A stretch of DNA of 64,000 bases from JAIBAC01 sp046331095 (GCA_046331095.1 JAXLRM010000008.1:1-64000), one strand, 5' to 3'. Shown: positions 48,129-57,543, counted from the first letter of the stretch. Notes: a model not told the origin generated them from the sequence alone. A program made the numbers and translations.

Positions 48129-49609
48129 CCGCGTCGGAGATGCCGCTGGAAGCACTCACCGAGGCCGACCGCGACGACCTCACAGCGATCGTGGGTGCGG
48201 CTCACGTCGCCACGGACCCCGCTGCACTCGACGCCGCGTCGCGCGACGTGACCGAGAACCCCGAGGGTCGCGCCGACGCCGTCGTCGCCCCCGCCTCCCG
48301 TGCAGAGGTGGCCGCCGTCCTGGCCTGGGCGAACGAGCACAGGGTCGCGGTGACGCCGGTCGTCGCCAACCGGAACCTGGGCGGGTTGGCCCTTCCGGTC
48401 CACGGCGGGATAGTCCTCGACCTGCGGCGCCTCGACCGCATTGTCGGCCACGACGCCGAGGCCGGCCATGTCGTCGTCGAGCCCGGCGTGACATTCGGTG
48501 AGCTCGCCGACCACCTCGACCACGAGCTTCCCGAACACACCTACTCCTGGTCGTTCTCCCCGCCCGAGACCTCGGTGGTCGCCAACGCCCTCCTCGACGG
48601 CCTCGGCACGATGTCGAACAGGTACGGAGCGCAGGGCCTGTGGATCAACGGACTCGAGGTGGTGCTCGCGGACGGCTCGATCGCGCGGACCGGCGCTTGG
48701 GCCGTCTCCGACGTCGCGTTCGGGCGCGCGCCCCTGCCCGACCTCAGCGGCCTCTTCGTGAACTTCCAGGGCACGACCGGCGTCGTCGTCTCCGCCGCCC
48801 TCCAACTCGCCCCCAAGCTTCCTCTCGCCACCCGGCGCGTCGTGCTCGCCCACGACCTCGAATCGGCGTTCGCACTCATGCGCACGCTCGGACGCTGCAC
48901 GAGCTTCGACGACGTCGCCGCGATGACGTGGCCTGTCGCGAAGCTCCTCTTCGGCGCCGACGGAGCCCTCGTGCGCGACCCCGACGAGCCCGAGGCGATG
49001 ATCGTGATCGACGTCTCGGCGAACACCGCCAAGGAGATGGAGGGCAAGCTCGACGTCCTCGACACCTTCCGGCGCAGGGCGGCCGACGCGGGACACGAGC
49101 TCGACCCGCCCTTCGACATGGCTCGCCTCGTCCGCCTCGTCCCGAGATATGCCCCACTGGCGGAGATGCCGACCACGCTCGACTTCCTCCTCGACCATCC
49201 CGGCGGCGGCCTCACATGGGTCGGCACCTACGGTCCGACTTCACGGTGGGAGGACGGCGCACGCGAGGGCTGCCGGCTCCTCGAGGAGGATGGCTTCCCC
49301 CCGATCGTCGTGACACGGCCGATGGCGAACGGTCACTTCGGGGTGTTGCGCTTCATATGCCTCTTCGACAGGGACGACCCCGGCGACGTGGCTCGGACAC
49401 GCCGGACGATGACCGCGGTGGCGGAGGCGATGCTCGAGCGCGGCTACATCCCCTACAAGACGCCCGCGTACGCCGTGGACCTGATCATGGAGCGCGCCGA
49501 CCCCGGCTTCGTGAACCTGATGCGGACCGTCAAGTACGCCGTCGACCCCAACGGGATCCTCAACCCGGGCCGTTGGGGCTTCGGCCCGCCGGCCCCTCCG
49601 CCCACCTGA
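48125..49609 (+). CDS. FAD-linked oxidase of the vanillyl-alcohol oxidase type
   Basis: The 494-residue enzyme has a PCMH-type FAD domain in the first 230 residues: PVVANRNLGGLALPVHGGIVLDLRR, VVEPGVTFGELADHLD, TSVVANALLDGLGTMSNRYG. The C-terminal half has the substrate cap with a late ILNPGRWGF signature (about 478-486). The closest known enzymes include vanillyl-alcohol oxidase and 4-cresol dehydrogenase, which oxidise a para-substituted phenol. The covalent FAD histidine is not clear. The partner SCP2 protein at its 5' end would suit a hydrophobic substrate. It converges on the molybdenum enzyme. Confidence 0.85.
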   Translation: MTASEMPLEALTEADRDDLTAIVGAAHVATDPAALDAASRDVTENPEGRADAVVAPASRAEVAAVLAWANEHRVAVTPVVANRNLGGLALPVHGGIVLDLRRLDRIVGHDAEAGHVVVEPGVTFGELADHLDHELPEHTYSWSFSPPETSVVANALLDGLGTMSNRYGAQGLWINGLEVVLADGSIARTGAWAVSDVAFGRAPLPDLSGLFVNFQGTTGVVVSAALQLAPKLPLATRRVVLAHDLESAFALMRTLGRCTSFDDVAAMTWPVAKLLFGADGALVRDPDEPEAMIVIDVSANTAKEMEGKLDVLDTFRRRAADAGHELDPPFDMARLVRLVPRYAPLAEMPTTLDFLLDHPGGGLTWVGTYGPTSRWEDGAREGCRLLEEDGFPPIVVTRPMANGHFGVLRFICLFDRDDPGDVARTRRTMTAVAEAMLERGYIPYKTPAYAVDLIMERADPGFVNLMRTVKYAVDPNGILNPGRWGFGPPAPPPT

Positions 49610-49612
49610 CTC

Positions 49613-49740
49613 ATCTGGGCGATGCTCACCCGACGAATTCCCGACTTGGGCGCGCCCACCCCACCCGGCTGGGGTCCCCGCGCCCAGAACGGGTTTGGGC
49701 CGGGCCACGCGCCCAGAACGGGGGACTGTCGGGCCCGACG
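49613..49740. repeat. Family C palindromic repeat, copy 2
   Basis: About 128 bp holding CTGGGCGATGCTCACC, then CCGACGAATTCCCGACTTGG (matching copy 1 at 16549), then CCCACCCGGCTGGGG, and two copies of CGCGCCCAGAACGGG (about 49679 and 49709). It stands between the flavin-oxidase gene (+) and the molybdenum enzyme (-), a convergent junction. Confidence 0.7.
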
Positions 49741-49742
49741 CG

Positions 49743-52553
49743 TCAGGCGCGCTCGATCGAGACGTGGGTGTTGCGCATCGTCGGGCACGGCTGCCAACAG
49801 GTCGGCCAGTACTTCAGGTGCCCGTAGCCGCCCGCCATGTGCAGCCACTTCACCATGCCCGGCTCGGCGTCGTTGGGCCCGGCCCAGTCGGGGAACTGGT
49901 AGTTGTCGAAGCCGTTGTACATCACGACCTGGCCCGGCCGCGCGGTGTTCGAGATCTTGACGGGGACGCGGAACTCGCCGAGGTCGTTGAACACGCGGGC
50001 CATGTCGTTGTCCTGCAATCCCAGGGACGCGGCGTCGTGCTCGTTGATGCACAGGTGCGCGGTGCCGCGGTGGGTCTCGAGCATCAGGTCGTTGGCGGTG
50101 TTGAGCGAGTGGATGCTCCAGCGGTTGTGCCCGCTCGACACCTGGAACGGGTGGTCCCCGCCGATGCCGGGCGGGTTCTTGTGCGTAGGCAGGTGCTCAT
50201 CGGCCTCGACGAACCACGGGTGGTCGATGAGGAACTGCGCGCGCCGGCTGTAGGTCGGGTACGGCTCGCCGTCCTCGACATGCTTGCGGAACGGCGTGAA
50301 CGTCTCGTCGGGCGCCGGGTCGGTCGCCTGGCCCAACGCCCGGGGGGTGATCCCGAGGCTCTCCCAGCGGTAGTGGCCGACCTCGCGGACGTTGTCGAGG
50401 CTGGCGTCCGCTGGGATCGTGCCGGCGAGCGCGGTGTCGCGCAGCATCTCGTCGACGATCGTCTCGGGGTCGGTCCAGAGCCCGTCGCCGGTGTAGGTGG
50501 TGTGCAGGTTCGCGAGGTCGACGACCTGCCCGGCGTGTGTGCGGACCGAGTCGATCCCGCGTGCCCGCGCGCGCTCCTCGACCTTCTCGGCGATGCGCCG
50601 GAAGGCCTCCCACTCGTCGACGCACTCCCCGGGCGGCTCGACGGCCTTGTCGCAGAACGTGAGGTTCATCACGTGGGTGCTCGGGATGCCGAAGCTGAGC
50701 TTCTCGTACTGCTGGGAGACCGGCAACACGATGTCGCTGTAGGCCGCGGTGGCGCTCATGCGCACCTCCAGCGTCACGACCATCTCGAGCCCGGGCCAGA
50801 GGTTCTCGAGCAGCATCTTGGAGCCGCCACGCGTGCGCCGCAGGATGTTGCCCCCGCACTCGACGAGGACCCTGGGCGGCTGGTCCTCCCGGGGGTAGTC
50901 GGCCCCGAGCCACCACCCGGACTGCACGGCCTCGTCGAAGTACTCCCCGAAGGGGCGTTGCATGCTCTGGTCGTGCCACTCGGAGCGGTTCCACGCGTCG
51001 CGGTAGCCGGCGAAGCGGTACCAGAAGAACAGGGGTGGCACCATCGCCATGGCCTGGCTGCCGCCGAGGCCCGCACGCGCCATCTCGATCGTGAAGATCG
51101 TCGGCGTCAACGTCGGGTCGGCCTCCATGGCGGCCGCCATCATCGCGTCGCGCATGTCGAGCAACCCGGCGACGTCCTCGGGGCCACGCTGGGTCTTGAT
51201 CGGGAACAGGAGCATGCCGTCGAAGTAGCCGGCCCCCCAGGCTCGCATCCCGGCGCCGTGGCGCCCCCAGTTGCCCGTCAGCGCCAGCAGCAGGATCTGG
51301 GCTCTTTCGATCAGGTCGCCGTGGTAGTGCTTCGACGCACCCCCGAGGGAGCCGAGGATGTTGGTGGGCTTCGCCGCGATCTTGCGGGCGAGGTCGCGGA
51401 TGACGTCCGCGTGGACGTTGCACACCGCGGCTGCGTGCTCGGGGGTGTACTCGGCGAGACGAGCCTTGACGAGCTCGAAGACCGTCGTAACCGCACGCGG
51501 CCCCGTGAGCGTCTCGACGGTGAACTTGCCCTCGAGCGCAGGCTGCACGTCGCCCCAGAGAAGCGTTCCCCGCGGCGCGTCGACGACTGCCCCCGTGGCG
51601 GAGTCCCACGCGAGGAGCTGCTCGTCGCTGCCGCCCTCGGTGAGCTCCGAGCGGCGCAGGTAGCGGTTCGTCTCGGCGTCGACGAGCAAGGGCAGGTCGG
51701 TCTGCTCCAGGACGAAGTCGGTGTGCACGAGCCCCTCGTCGACGACCACCTTGGCCATCGCGAGCGCCAGGGCGGCGTCGGTACCGGGCTTGACGGGCAG
51801 GTGCGCGTCTGCGTGGGCGGCGGAGGGACTGACATCGGGGGCGATCGTCCAGACCTCGCAGCCGTGGTAGCGGGCCTCGGTGATGAAGTGGTAGTGGGGG
51901 ATGCGCGTGTAAGCAGGGTTGCCGAACCAGATCAGGAACACGCCCGAGTGGAACCAGTCGTCGATGCTGCTCACCGGGTCGAAGGTGCCCCACGTGAGGT
52001 ACTGGCCGGCGGCGAAGTCGTTCATCTCGGCGTTGAGGTCCGTCGTCAGCCCGCCGACGATCTGCATGAACTTGCCGCGTCCCGCGAGGGCGAGGGTGCC
52101 GAGGTTGCAGCCCGAGGGTGCGACGATCGACTCGGGGCCGGTCTCCGTGGCGGCGTCGAGGATCGCGTCGGCGATCTCGGTACAAGCCTCGTCCCATGTG
52201 ACCCGCTCCCACTTGCCCTCACCGCGCTCGCCTGCACGGCGCAGCGGGTACTCGACGCGCTCCTCGCCATCTAGCAGGCGCGTCCAGCCCATCCCCTTCT
52301 GGCAGCCCATGGGGTTCATGTCGGGAACCCCTTCGGTGACGGTCGGGAACGTACCCGAGGACTCCTCGCGCAGGACCTTGCCGCCTGACACGTACACGCG
52401 CAGGGGGCAGTTGCCCGGGTAGCAGTCGATGCAGTGCGACGCCCACTTGACGTCGTCCCAAGCCCAGCGGCTGCGGTAGCGGCCTTCGGAGGCGGCTGGA
52501 TCACCGGTGGGCTCTACGAGGTCGATCGTCGAATTCCGGTCCCGGTCGGACAT
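49743..52553 (-). CDS. Molybdopterin oxidoreductase, DMSO-reductase family (type II-like)
   Basis: The 936-residue enzyme has an N-terminal 4Fe-4S site in SHCIDCYPGNC (His40, Cys44, Cys49, approximate) and GCQKG (Cys about 82), with the His ligand of type II enzymes such as nitrate reductase NarG or ethylbenzene dehydrogenase. The Mo ligand is probably the Asp in AEMNDFAAGQYLTWG. Later motifs (GNWGRHGAGMRAWGAG, VECGGNILRRTRGG, SSGHNRWSIHSLNTAND) belong to the pterin domains. No Tat signal is present, so it stays in the cytosol. ATG 52553 follows GGAGG. No gene for the Fe-S or heme subunits lies next to it, which is unusual for a type II complex. Confidence 0.85.
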   Translation of the reverse strand: MSDRDRNSTIDLVEPTGDPAASEGRYRSRWAWDDVKWASHCIDCYPGNCPLRVYVSGGKVLREESSGTFPTVTEGVPDMNPMGCQKGMGWTRLLDGEERVEYPLRRAGERGEGKWERVTWDEACTEIADAILDAATETGPESIVAPSGCNLGTLALAGRGKFMQIVGGLTTDLNAEMNDFAAGQYLTWGTFDPVSSIDDWFHSGVFLIWFGNPAYTRIPHYHFITEARYHGCEVWTIAPDVSPSAAHADAHLPVKPGTDAALALAMAKVVVDEGLVHTDFVLEQTDLPLLVDAETNRYLRRSELTEGGSDEQLLAWDSATGAVVDAPRGTLLWGDVQPALEGKFTVETLTGPRAVTTVFELVKARLAEYTPEHAAAVCNVHADVIRDLARKIAAKPTNILGSLGGASKHYHGDLIERAQILLLALTGNWGRHGAGMRAWGAGYFDGMLLFPIKTQRGPEDVAGLLDMRDAMMAAAMEADPTLTPTIFTIEMARAGLGGSQAMAMVPPLFFWYRFAGYRDAWNRSEWHDQSMQRPFGEYFDEAVQSGWWLGADYPREDQPPRVLVECGGNILRRTRGGSKMLLENLWPGLEMVVTLEVRMSATAAYSDIVLPVSQQYEKLSFGIPSTHVMNLTFCDKAVEPPGECVDEWEAFRRIAEKVEERARARGIDSVRTHAGQVVDLANLHTTYTGDGLWTDPETIVDEMLRDTALAGTIPADASLDNVREVGHYRWESLGITPRALGQATDPAPDETFTPFRKHVEDGEPYPTYSRRAQFLIDHPWFVEADEHLPTHKNPPGIGGDHPFQVSSGHNRWSIHSLNTANDLMLETHRGTAHLCINEHDAASLGLQDNDMARVFNDLGEFRVPVKISNTARPGQVVMYNGFDNYQFPDWAGPNDAEPGMVKWLHMAGGYGHLKYWPTCWQPCPTMRNTHVSIERA

Positions 52554-52662
52554 CGCGTGGCCTCCGTATCCCCTATCGGCATGAGCCGTGCGCATACCCT
52601 AGGTCAGCGCGCGAGCATTGCGGGAGAGGTGGGGACCGCCCGCGAAACGGAGCCGCTCGCGC

Positions 52663-54003
52663 TCAGATCAGGCCCAGCTCCGTCATCGCCCGCGCCACAC
52701 GCTGGAAGCCCGCGATGTTGGCCCCGATGACGAGGTTCCCGGATGCTCCGAACTCCTCGGCCGTGGCGCGGCACGTCTCGTGGACGTCCGCCATGATTCC
52801 TGCGAGTCGTGCCTCTGTGTACTCGAACGTCCACGAGTCGCGGCTCGCGTTCTGCTGCATCTCCAGGGCCGAGGTCGCCACACCCCCGGCATTGGCGGCC
52901 TTCCCGGGCCCGAATGCCACACCGCTGTCGAGGAACACCTGCACACCTTCGGCCGTCGTCGGCATGTTCGCTCCCTCGGCCACCGCGATGCACCCATTGG
53001 CCACCAGCTCGGTTGCATCCCGTCCGGTGAGCTCGTTCTGGGTGGCGCACGGCAGCGCGAGCTGGCACGGGATCGACCAGATGCAGCCTCCTGGCAGGTA
53101 GCGCGACCGTGGCTGACGCTGCGCGTATTCGGAGATGCGCAACCGCTCGACCTCCTTGACCTGCCTCAGCAGCACGGTGTCGATCCCGTAGGGGTCGTGG
53201 ACGACGCCGTCGGAATCGGAGCAGGCGACCACGCGGGCTCCCAACTCGTGCAGCTTGTCGATGGCGTGCCTGGCCACGTTGCCCGACCCGGAGACGACAC
53301 AGTCCTTGGCCTCCACCATGTCGTTTCTCGTCTTCAGCATCTCGGACAGGAAGAACACCGTCCCATAACCCGTGGCCTCCTCCCTGACGAGCGCGCCGCC
53401 CCAGTTGGTGCCCTTGCCGGTGAGCACACCGGATTCGTAACGGTTCGTGATGCGCTTGTACTGGCCGAACATGTAGCCGAGCTCGCGCCGCCCCACCCCG
53501 ACGTCGCCGGCGGGAACGTCGGTGTGCTCGCCGATGTGGCGGTAGAGCTCGGTCATGAAGCTCTGGCAGAAGCGCATGATCTCGCCGTCGGAACGACCCT
53601 TGGGGTCGAAGTTGGACCCGCCCTTGCCGCCGCCGATAGGCAGCCCCGTCAGGGCGTTCTTGAAGATCTGCTCGAAGCCCAAGAACTTGACGATGCTCAG
53701 AGTCACCGACGGGTGGAAGCGCAGCCCGCCCTTGTACGGGCCCAGGGCGCTGTTGAACTCGACCCGGTAGCCCCGGTTGATATGGACCTCGCCGCGGTCG
53801 TCCTGCCACGGGACCCGGAAGATGATCTGGCGCTCCGGCTCGCAAACACGCTGGATGATCTTGTTGCGGGCGAACTCGGGGTGCTTGGCGACGACGAGGC
53901 CCAACGACTCGAGCACGTCGCGCGTCGACTGGTGGAACTCCACCTCGCCTGGGTTGAGGCGCACGACTTCGGAGTAGATGCTCTCGAGCTTCTCGTCGAT
54001 CAC
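52663..54003 (-). CDS. gdhA: NADP-type glutamate dehydrogenase
   Basis: The 446-residue enzyme has the normal length of hexameric class I GDH. It shows NSALGPYKGGLRFHPSV (about 83-99), LPIGGGKGGSNFDP (about 118-131) with the catalytic lysine, AGDVGVGRRELGYMFGQYK, and CVVSGSGNVA for the cofactor fold. It joins ammonia to 2-oxoglutarate. The start is GTG 54003 with GAGG about 6 bases before it. A different, Leu/Phe/Val-type enzyme lies at 42760, so glutamate metabolism is served by two unrelated subfamilies. Both flanking genes point away or converge, so this is a single-gene unit. Confidence 0.95.
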   Translation of the reverse strand: MIDEKLESIYSEVVRLNPGEVEFHQSTRDVLESLGLVVAKHPEFARNKIIQRVCEPERQIIFRVPWQDDRGEVHINRGYRVEFNSALGPYKGGLRFHPSVTLSIVKFLGFEQIFKNALTGLPIGGGKGGSNFDPKGRSDGEIMRFCQSFMTELYRHIGEHTDVPAGDVGVGRRELGYMFGQYKRITNRYESGVLTGKGTNWGGALVREEATGYGTVFFLSEMLKTRNDMVEAKDCVVSGSGNVARHAIDKLHELGARVVACSDSDGVVHDPYGIDTVLLRQVKEVERLRISEYAQRQPRSRYLPGGCIWSIPCQLALPCATQNELTGRDATELVANGCIAVAEGANMPTTAEGVQVFLDSGVAFGPGKAANAGGVATSALEMQQNASRDSWTFEYTEARLAGIMADVHETCRATAEEFGASGNLVIGANIAGFQRVARAMTELGLI

Positions 54004-54341
54004 GGTGCACCTCGGTGAGTGGGGGGATGCGAGTCGGGCCCATCGCCGTGTCGCGGTGCCGAAACGGCGGCACGGTCCTGCGCCAGGGCGGGGCGGCGGG
54101 CTCCGAGTCTCGCTCGCGCTCCGAGTGTCGCTCGCGCTCCGAGTGTCCCAGTCTGCGCCGGCACACCGCAACACACTGGAGCCAGGGCGAGAGGACGGCG
54201 AAACCTGCGCCGGCTCGTAAGCAGCCCCCTGCTCGCCGGCCGGATCGCCTACCATCGCGGCGGCCGACCACGAGGAACGCACGCGGACCGAGTCCCCGGG
54301 GAAAGGGCCACGTACGTCAACTCGGCTACACGACTCCCAGG
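54004..54341. other. Divergent promoter region of about 340 bp with an 18-bp tandem repeat
   Basis: It lies between gdhA (-) and the glycosyltransferase (+). It contains 2.6 copies of an 18-bp unit (CTCCGAGTGTCGCTCGCG) at 54101-54147. No protein-like frame is present. It presumably holds both promoters; TACACG near 54327 is a weak -10 candidate for the plus-strand gene. I see no other structure. Confidence 0.55.
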
Positions 54342-55490
54342 ATGGCGGTGCAGAGCCCGACAATCGTCCACATGATCGCCTCCCCGCTACGCAGCGCCCC
54401 CCGCGAGGTCATGTACAGACTCGTGGACGCCATCGACCGCGATCGCTTCCAACCGGCGGTCGCGTTCCTGCGGCACGGCAGCGAGGAAGCCGACGAGTTC
54501 GGGGTCGGTGACATGCTTCCCGACTTCGAGGCGCTCGGGATCCCGGTGTTCTGCGGAACCATGGAGCGCAAGCACCAGGTGCACGACACCGCACGCCTCG
54601 ACCACTTCCTGCGCGGCATCGGCACCCGGATGATCGTGAGCCACCTGCCCAGAGCCGACATGTGGGCAACGGCGATGGCGTGGTGGGGGCGGATCCGCAA
54701 CGTCCGTCTCCTGCACGGCAACTGGGCATGGTGGCACTACGCCGAACACCGAGTGCGGCACGGCGACAAGGCGATGCAGGAGCTCGACCGCTTCCTACTG
54801 CGGCACACCGACCGGGTCGTGAGCGTGTCACCCGGAATGCTGACCGCCCTCCGCGAGCAGCAGAAGGTGCCGGCGGACAAGCTCGTCTGGATCCGAACCG
54901 GCATCGACGTCGAACGGTTCCGCGTCGCCGCCCCCCCGTTCGCCGGTGACCGCCCCCTGACGTTCGGGATGATCACGCGCGTGCTCGAGTCCAAGGGTGT
55001 GTTCGAGTTCGTCGCGGCAGTCGCCGCGGTCCAGAAACATCGCCCGGAGGTGCGCGCGATAGTCGCCGGGGGCGGTCCCGACATCGAGCAGGCACGGATC
55101 CGCGCTGCAGAGCTCGGGGCGGCAATCGAATTCTGCGGCCACGTGAACGACGTCACCGAGGTCCTGGGCAGCATCGACGTGTTCGTGCTGCCCTCGTGGA
55201 TGGAGGGTACGCCGCTCTCGCTGCTCGAAGCTCTCGCCGCCGGGCGCCTACCCGTCGTCACCCGCGTCGGTGGGATGCCCTACGTGGTCGACGACGGCCG
55301 CAACGGCATCGTCGTCGAGCCCCGCGATGTCCAAGCCCTCATCGCGGCGTTCGAGCGCATCGCGTCGGAGCCGGGGTGGGCGCGCGGCCTCGCAGCGGGG
55401 GCGCTAGCCGACTCGGGCCAGTACTCGCTGGAGCAGATGGCGCGTAGCTGGGACGCCTTCTACGAGGACGTGCTGAACTCACGCACGTGA
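54342..55490 (+). CDS. GT4-family glycosyltransferase
   Basis: The 382-residue protein with a two-lobe GT-B layout has MIASPLRSAPREVMYRLVDA near the start, VVSVSPGM in the acceptor lobe, the donor-domain LTFGMITRVLESKGVFEFVAAV (about 207-228), and EGTPLSLLEALAAGRLPVV (about 287-305), the E(x7)E nucleotide-sugar motif. It probably transfers a sugar to a cell-wall or lipid precursor. No other glycan genes are in the window. ATG 54342 lies directly behind AGG; ATG 54372 is a shorter alternative. Confidence 0.87.
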   Translation: MAVQSPTIVHMIASPLRSAPREVMYRLVDAIDRDRFQPAVAFLRHGSEEADEFGVGDMLPDFEALGIPVFCGTMERKHQVHDTARLDHFLRGIGTRMIVSHLPRADMWATAMAWWGRIRNVRLLHGNWAWWHYAEHRVRHGDKAMQELDRFLLRHTDRVVSVSPGMLTALREQQKVPADKLVWIRTGIDVERFRVAAPPFAGDRPLTFGMITRVLESKGVFEFVAAVAAVQKHRPEVRAIVAGGGPDIEQARIRAAELGAAIEFCGHVNDVTEVLGSIDVFVLPSWMEGTPLSLLEALAAGRLPVVTRVGGMPYVVDDGRNGIVVEPRDVQALIAAFERIASEPGWARGLAAGALADSGQYSLEQMARSWDAFYEDVLNSRT

Positions 55491-55545
55491 GGCGCGCGAC
55501 CGCGGCGGGGACTCGAGCGGGCGTGTGAAGCCCTCCGACGTCCAC

Positions 55546-57543
55546 TCACCCGGGCGTGGCCGCCGGTCCGCCTCGAACGGCAGACGCCTCGGCCTCGTCG
55601 ACGTCGCGTCCGGGTGAGAGCGCGGAGACCACGGCGCTCAGCGCGTCGGCGCCGTTGCGCACGTACCTCGAGACCCGCTCCTCCATGCGCCTGCGATTCA
55701 GGTCGCCGCGACTCTCCTCGATCGCGGCTTCGAGGTCGTCGCGGGCGCGCCGTGCGGCGTCGGCAAACTCGATGGCTTGCCTGCCGATCTCCCGCGCAGG
55801 CTTCGTCAGGGCCACGACGACGGGATCGTCAACCACCGCCGGGTCGAGACTGCGCTCGTGCAGCGTGAGCTTGCCGCCCGAGACCTGGGCGATCCATCCA
55901 CGAGCTGCCGCGACGAGGGCGAGCAGGTCGTCGTCGGCGCGATCTGCCGCACCTGCGAGCTCGCCACCGAGAACCGCTGCTGCCGACGCGAAGCGCCTCT
56001 CGATGTCGGACAGGGCCTCCCGGGCACGCGATGCAGCCTCGTCGAAGGCCTCCGGTGAACGGATCGTCCGGCCCTTGGCGAGCTGCTGGAGGTCGGTGCG
56101 GGCAGTCGCGACGGCCCCGGCGAGTGGCTCGGTCGCCTTGCGCACCCTCGCCTCGAGGTCGTCACGTACCGATGCCACGATCCTGCCGGCGTCCTGCGCG
56201 CATGCCTGGACATCACCGGGCACCCGCTCGGCAAGCTCGACGAGCCTGCCATCGGCGGCATACGCGAGCCAGAGACGTCCGATGGCCGACGGCGACGTCG
56301 GTTCGAGCTCCACCAGGCGCTCGGCCTGCTCGAGCGCCTCACCGACGTCGGCCTCCTTGAACAGCACGTCGAAGCGGAGTCGCACGAGCGCGGGATCGTC
56401 GAGACGCTTGGCCGGAACCTCCGGAAGACCGAGGACGTCGTCGGCATCACTGTCGCGGCCCGCCATCAACAGGCCCCTTGCGAGCGGAGCACGCAGGACA
56501 TCGGGCAGCTCGTGTGCCTCCCACTGGGTCCAGCCCTGGTCCACGTCGCCACCCGCGACCGACAGGGCCGCGTCGAGCGGACCGAGCATGTCGGCCCATA
56601 TCTCGGGGGTGGTGCACTCGAGACGTGCACGTGCCTTCTGGGCACCGGCGAGGTCTCCGGCGTCGAGTTGGCGCCGCGCCGCCCACACGACGGCGGCAGG
56701 ATGCCCCTTGAGCCGCTTCAGCACCCGCCCGTACCGCGACCCCGCATCGACGTTGCCGTCCACGTCGGGTTCACCCGCCCTCACGGTCGTGACCGCGGCC
56801 GTCGCGACCGCGGTATCCGGCGCCGGCGTGGGTGCTCCGTTGAGGTGCCGCACAGCCCACGTGAGAGGGTCGGTCTCGTCGGTGTCGAGGCTTCCATGGC
56901 GAGGCTTCCACGTGTTGCCCATGACGAGGTGCAGCGCCGCGATCCGATCCGCCTTGACCGGGTCGGGCTCGAGTGCGGGCACGAGCGACGCGATCCCCTC
57001 CACCCGCACCGGCCGCTTCGTCGCCTTGGCCTTCGGCTTGGTCGCGGCCCTCTCGCGCCGGGGCGCGTCCGTGGGGAACGTCTCGGCTCGCGACCTGACA
57101 CGCCGACGCGCACGCTCGATCGCGCCAGGGTCGGGAAGCACGACACCCGCGTCTGCCGCCGCGTCCCGGACGGGCGCGATTTCGGGGTAGGAGTGCACGA
57201 TCGCCTCCCACGTGTCCCTGCGCACACCCTCGCCGAGGCCCTCACAAGCCGCATCCAGTGCGGCGATCGCCTCGTGGTTGTGGGGGTCGAGATGGACTGC
57301 TGCGTAGCCTTGCACCCGCGAGCGGGCCGAGTCGGACTCGACACCGGACCGCGCGAGCCAGGTGCGGATCTCGGACTCGTAGCGCGGCGGCAGCTTGGGT
57401 CCGGGCCGAGCGCCCAGCGCCGACTCGACCTCGGTGAGGCGGCCGTCCCGCTTGGCTTCGACGATCGCCGCCGCGAGCTCGTCGGGCGCGAGGATCTTGG
57501 CGCCGCTGATGCTTTGGAGGAGGTCGTCGGTGGTGGCGGGCAT
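55546..57543 (-). CDS. Large helical repeat/coiled-coil protein, unknown
   Basis: 665 residues, without signal peptide or membrane helix. An N-terminal alpha-helical part (about 1-145) is followed by a Lys-rich linker (about 155-180, ATKPKAKATKRPVR). A TPR-like region (about 260-440; units such as ALEQAERLVELEPTSPSAIG) follows, then a long coiled coil (about 450-640) with many Ala, Arg and Glu. No catalytic motif is visible. It could be a scaffold or a chromosome/cell-division factor. It is convergent with the glycosyltransferase gene, 55 bp apart, and lies 60 bp from the Rieske gene. Confidence 0.65.
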   Translation of the reverse strand: MPATTDDLLQSISGAKILAPDELAAAIVEAKRDGRLTEVESALGARPGPKLPPRYESEIRTWLARSGVESDSARSRVQGYAAVHLDPHNHEAIAALDAACEGLGEGVRRDTWEAIVHSYPEIAPVRDAAADAGVVLPDPGAIERARRRVRSRAETFPTDAPRRERAATKPKAKATKRPVRVEGIASLVPALEPDPVKADRIAALHLVMGNTWKPRHGSLDTDETDPLTWAVRHLNGAPTPAPDTAVATAAVTTVRAGEPDVDGNVDAGSRYGRVLKRLKGHPAAVVWAARRQLDAGDLAGAQKARARLECTTPEIWADMLGPLDAALSVAGGDVDQGWTQWEAHELPDVLRAPLARGLLMAGRDSDADDVLGLPEVPAKRLDDPALVRLRFDVLFKEADVGEALEQAERLVELEPTSPSAIGRLWLAYAADGRLVELAERVPGDVQACAQDAGRIVASVRDDLEARVRKATEPLAGAVATARTDLQQLAKGRTIRSPEAFDEAASRAREALSDIERRFASAAAVLGGELAGAADRADDDLLALVAAARGWIAQVSGGKLTLHERSLDPAVVDDPVVVALTKPAREIGRQAIEFADAARRARDDLEAAIEESRGDLNRRRMEERVSRYVRNGADALSAVVSALSPGRDVDEAEASAVRGGPAATPG

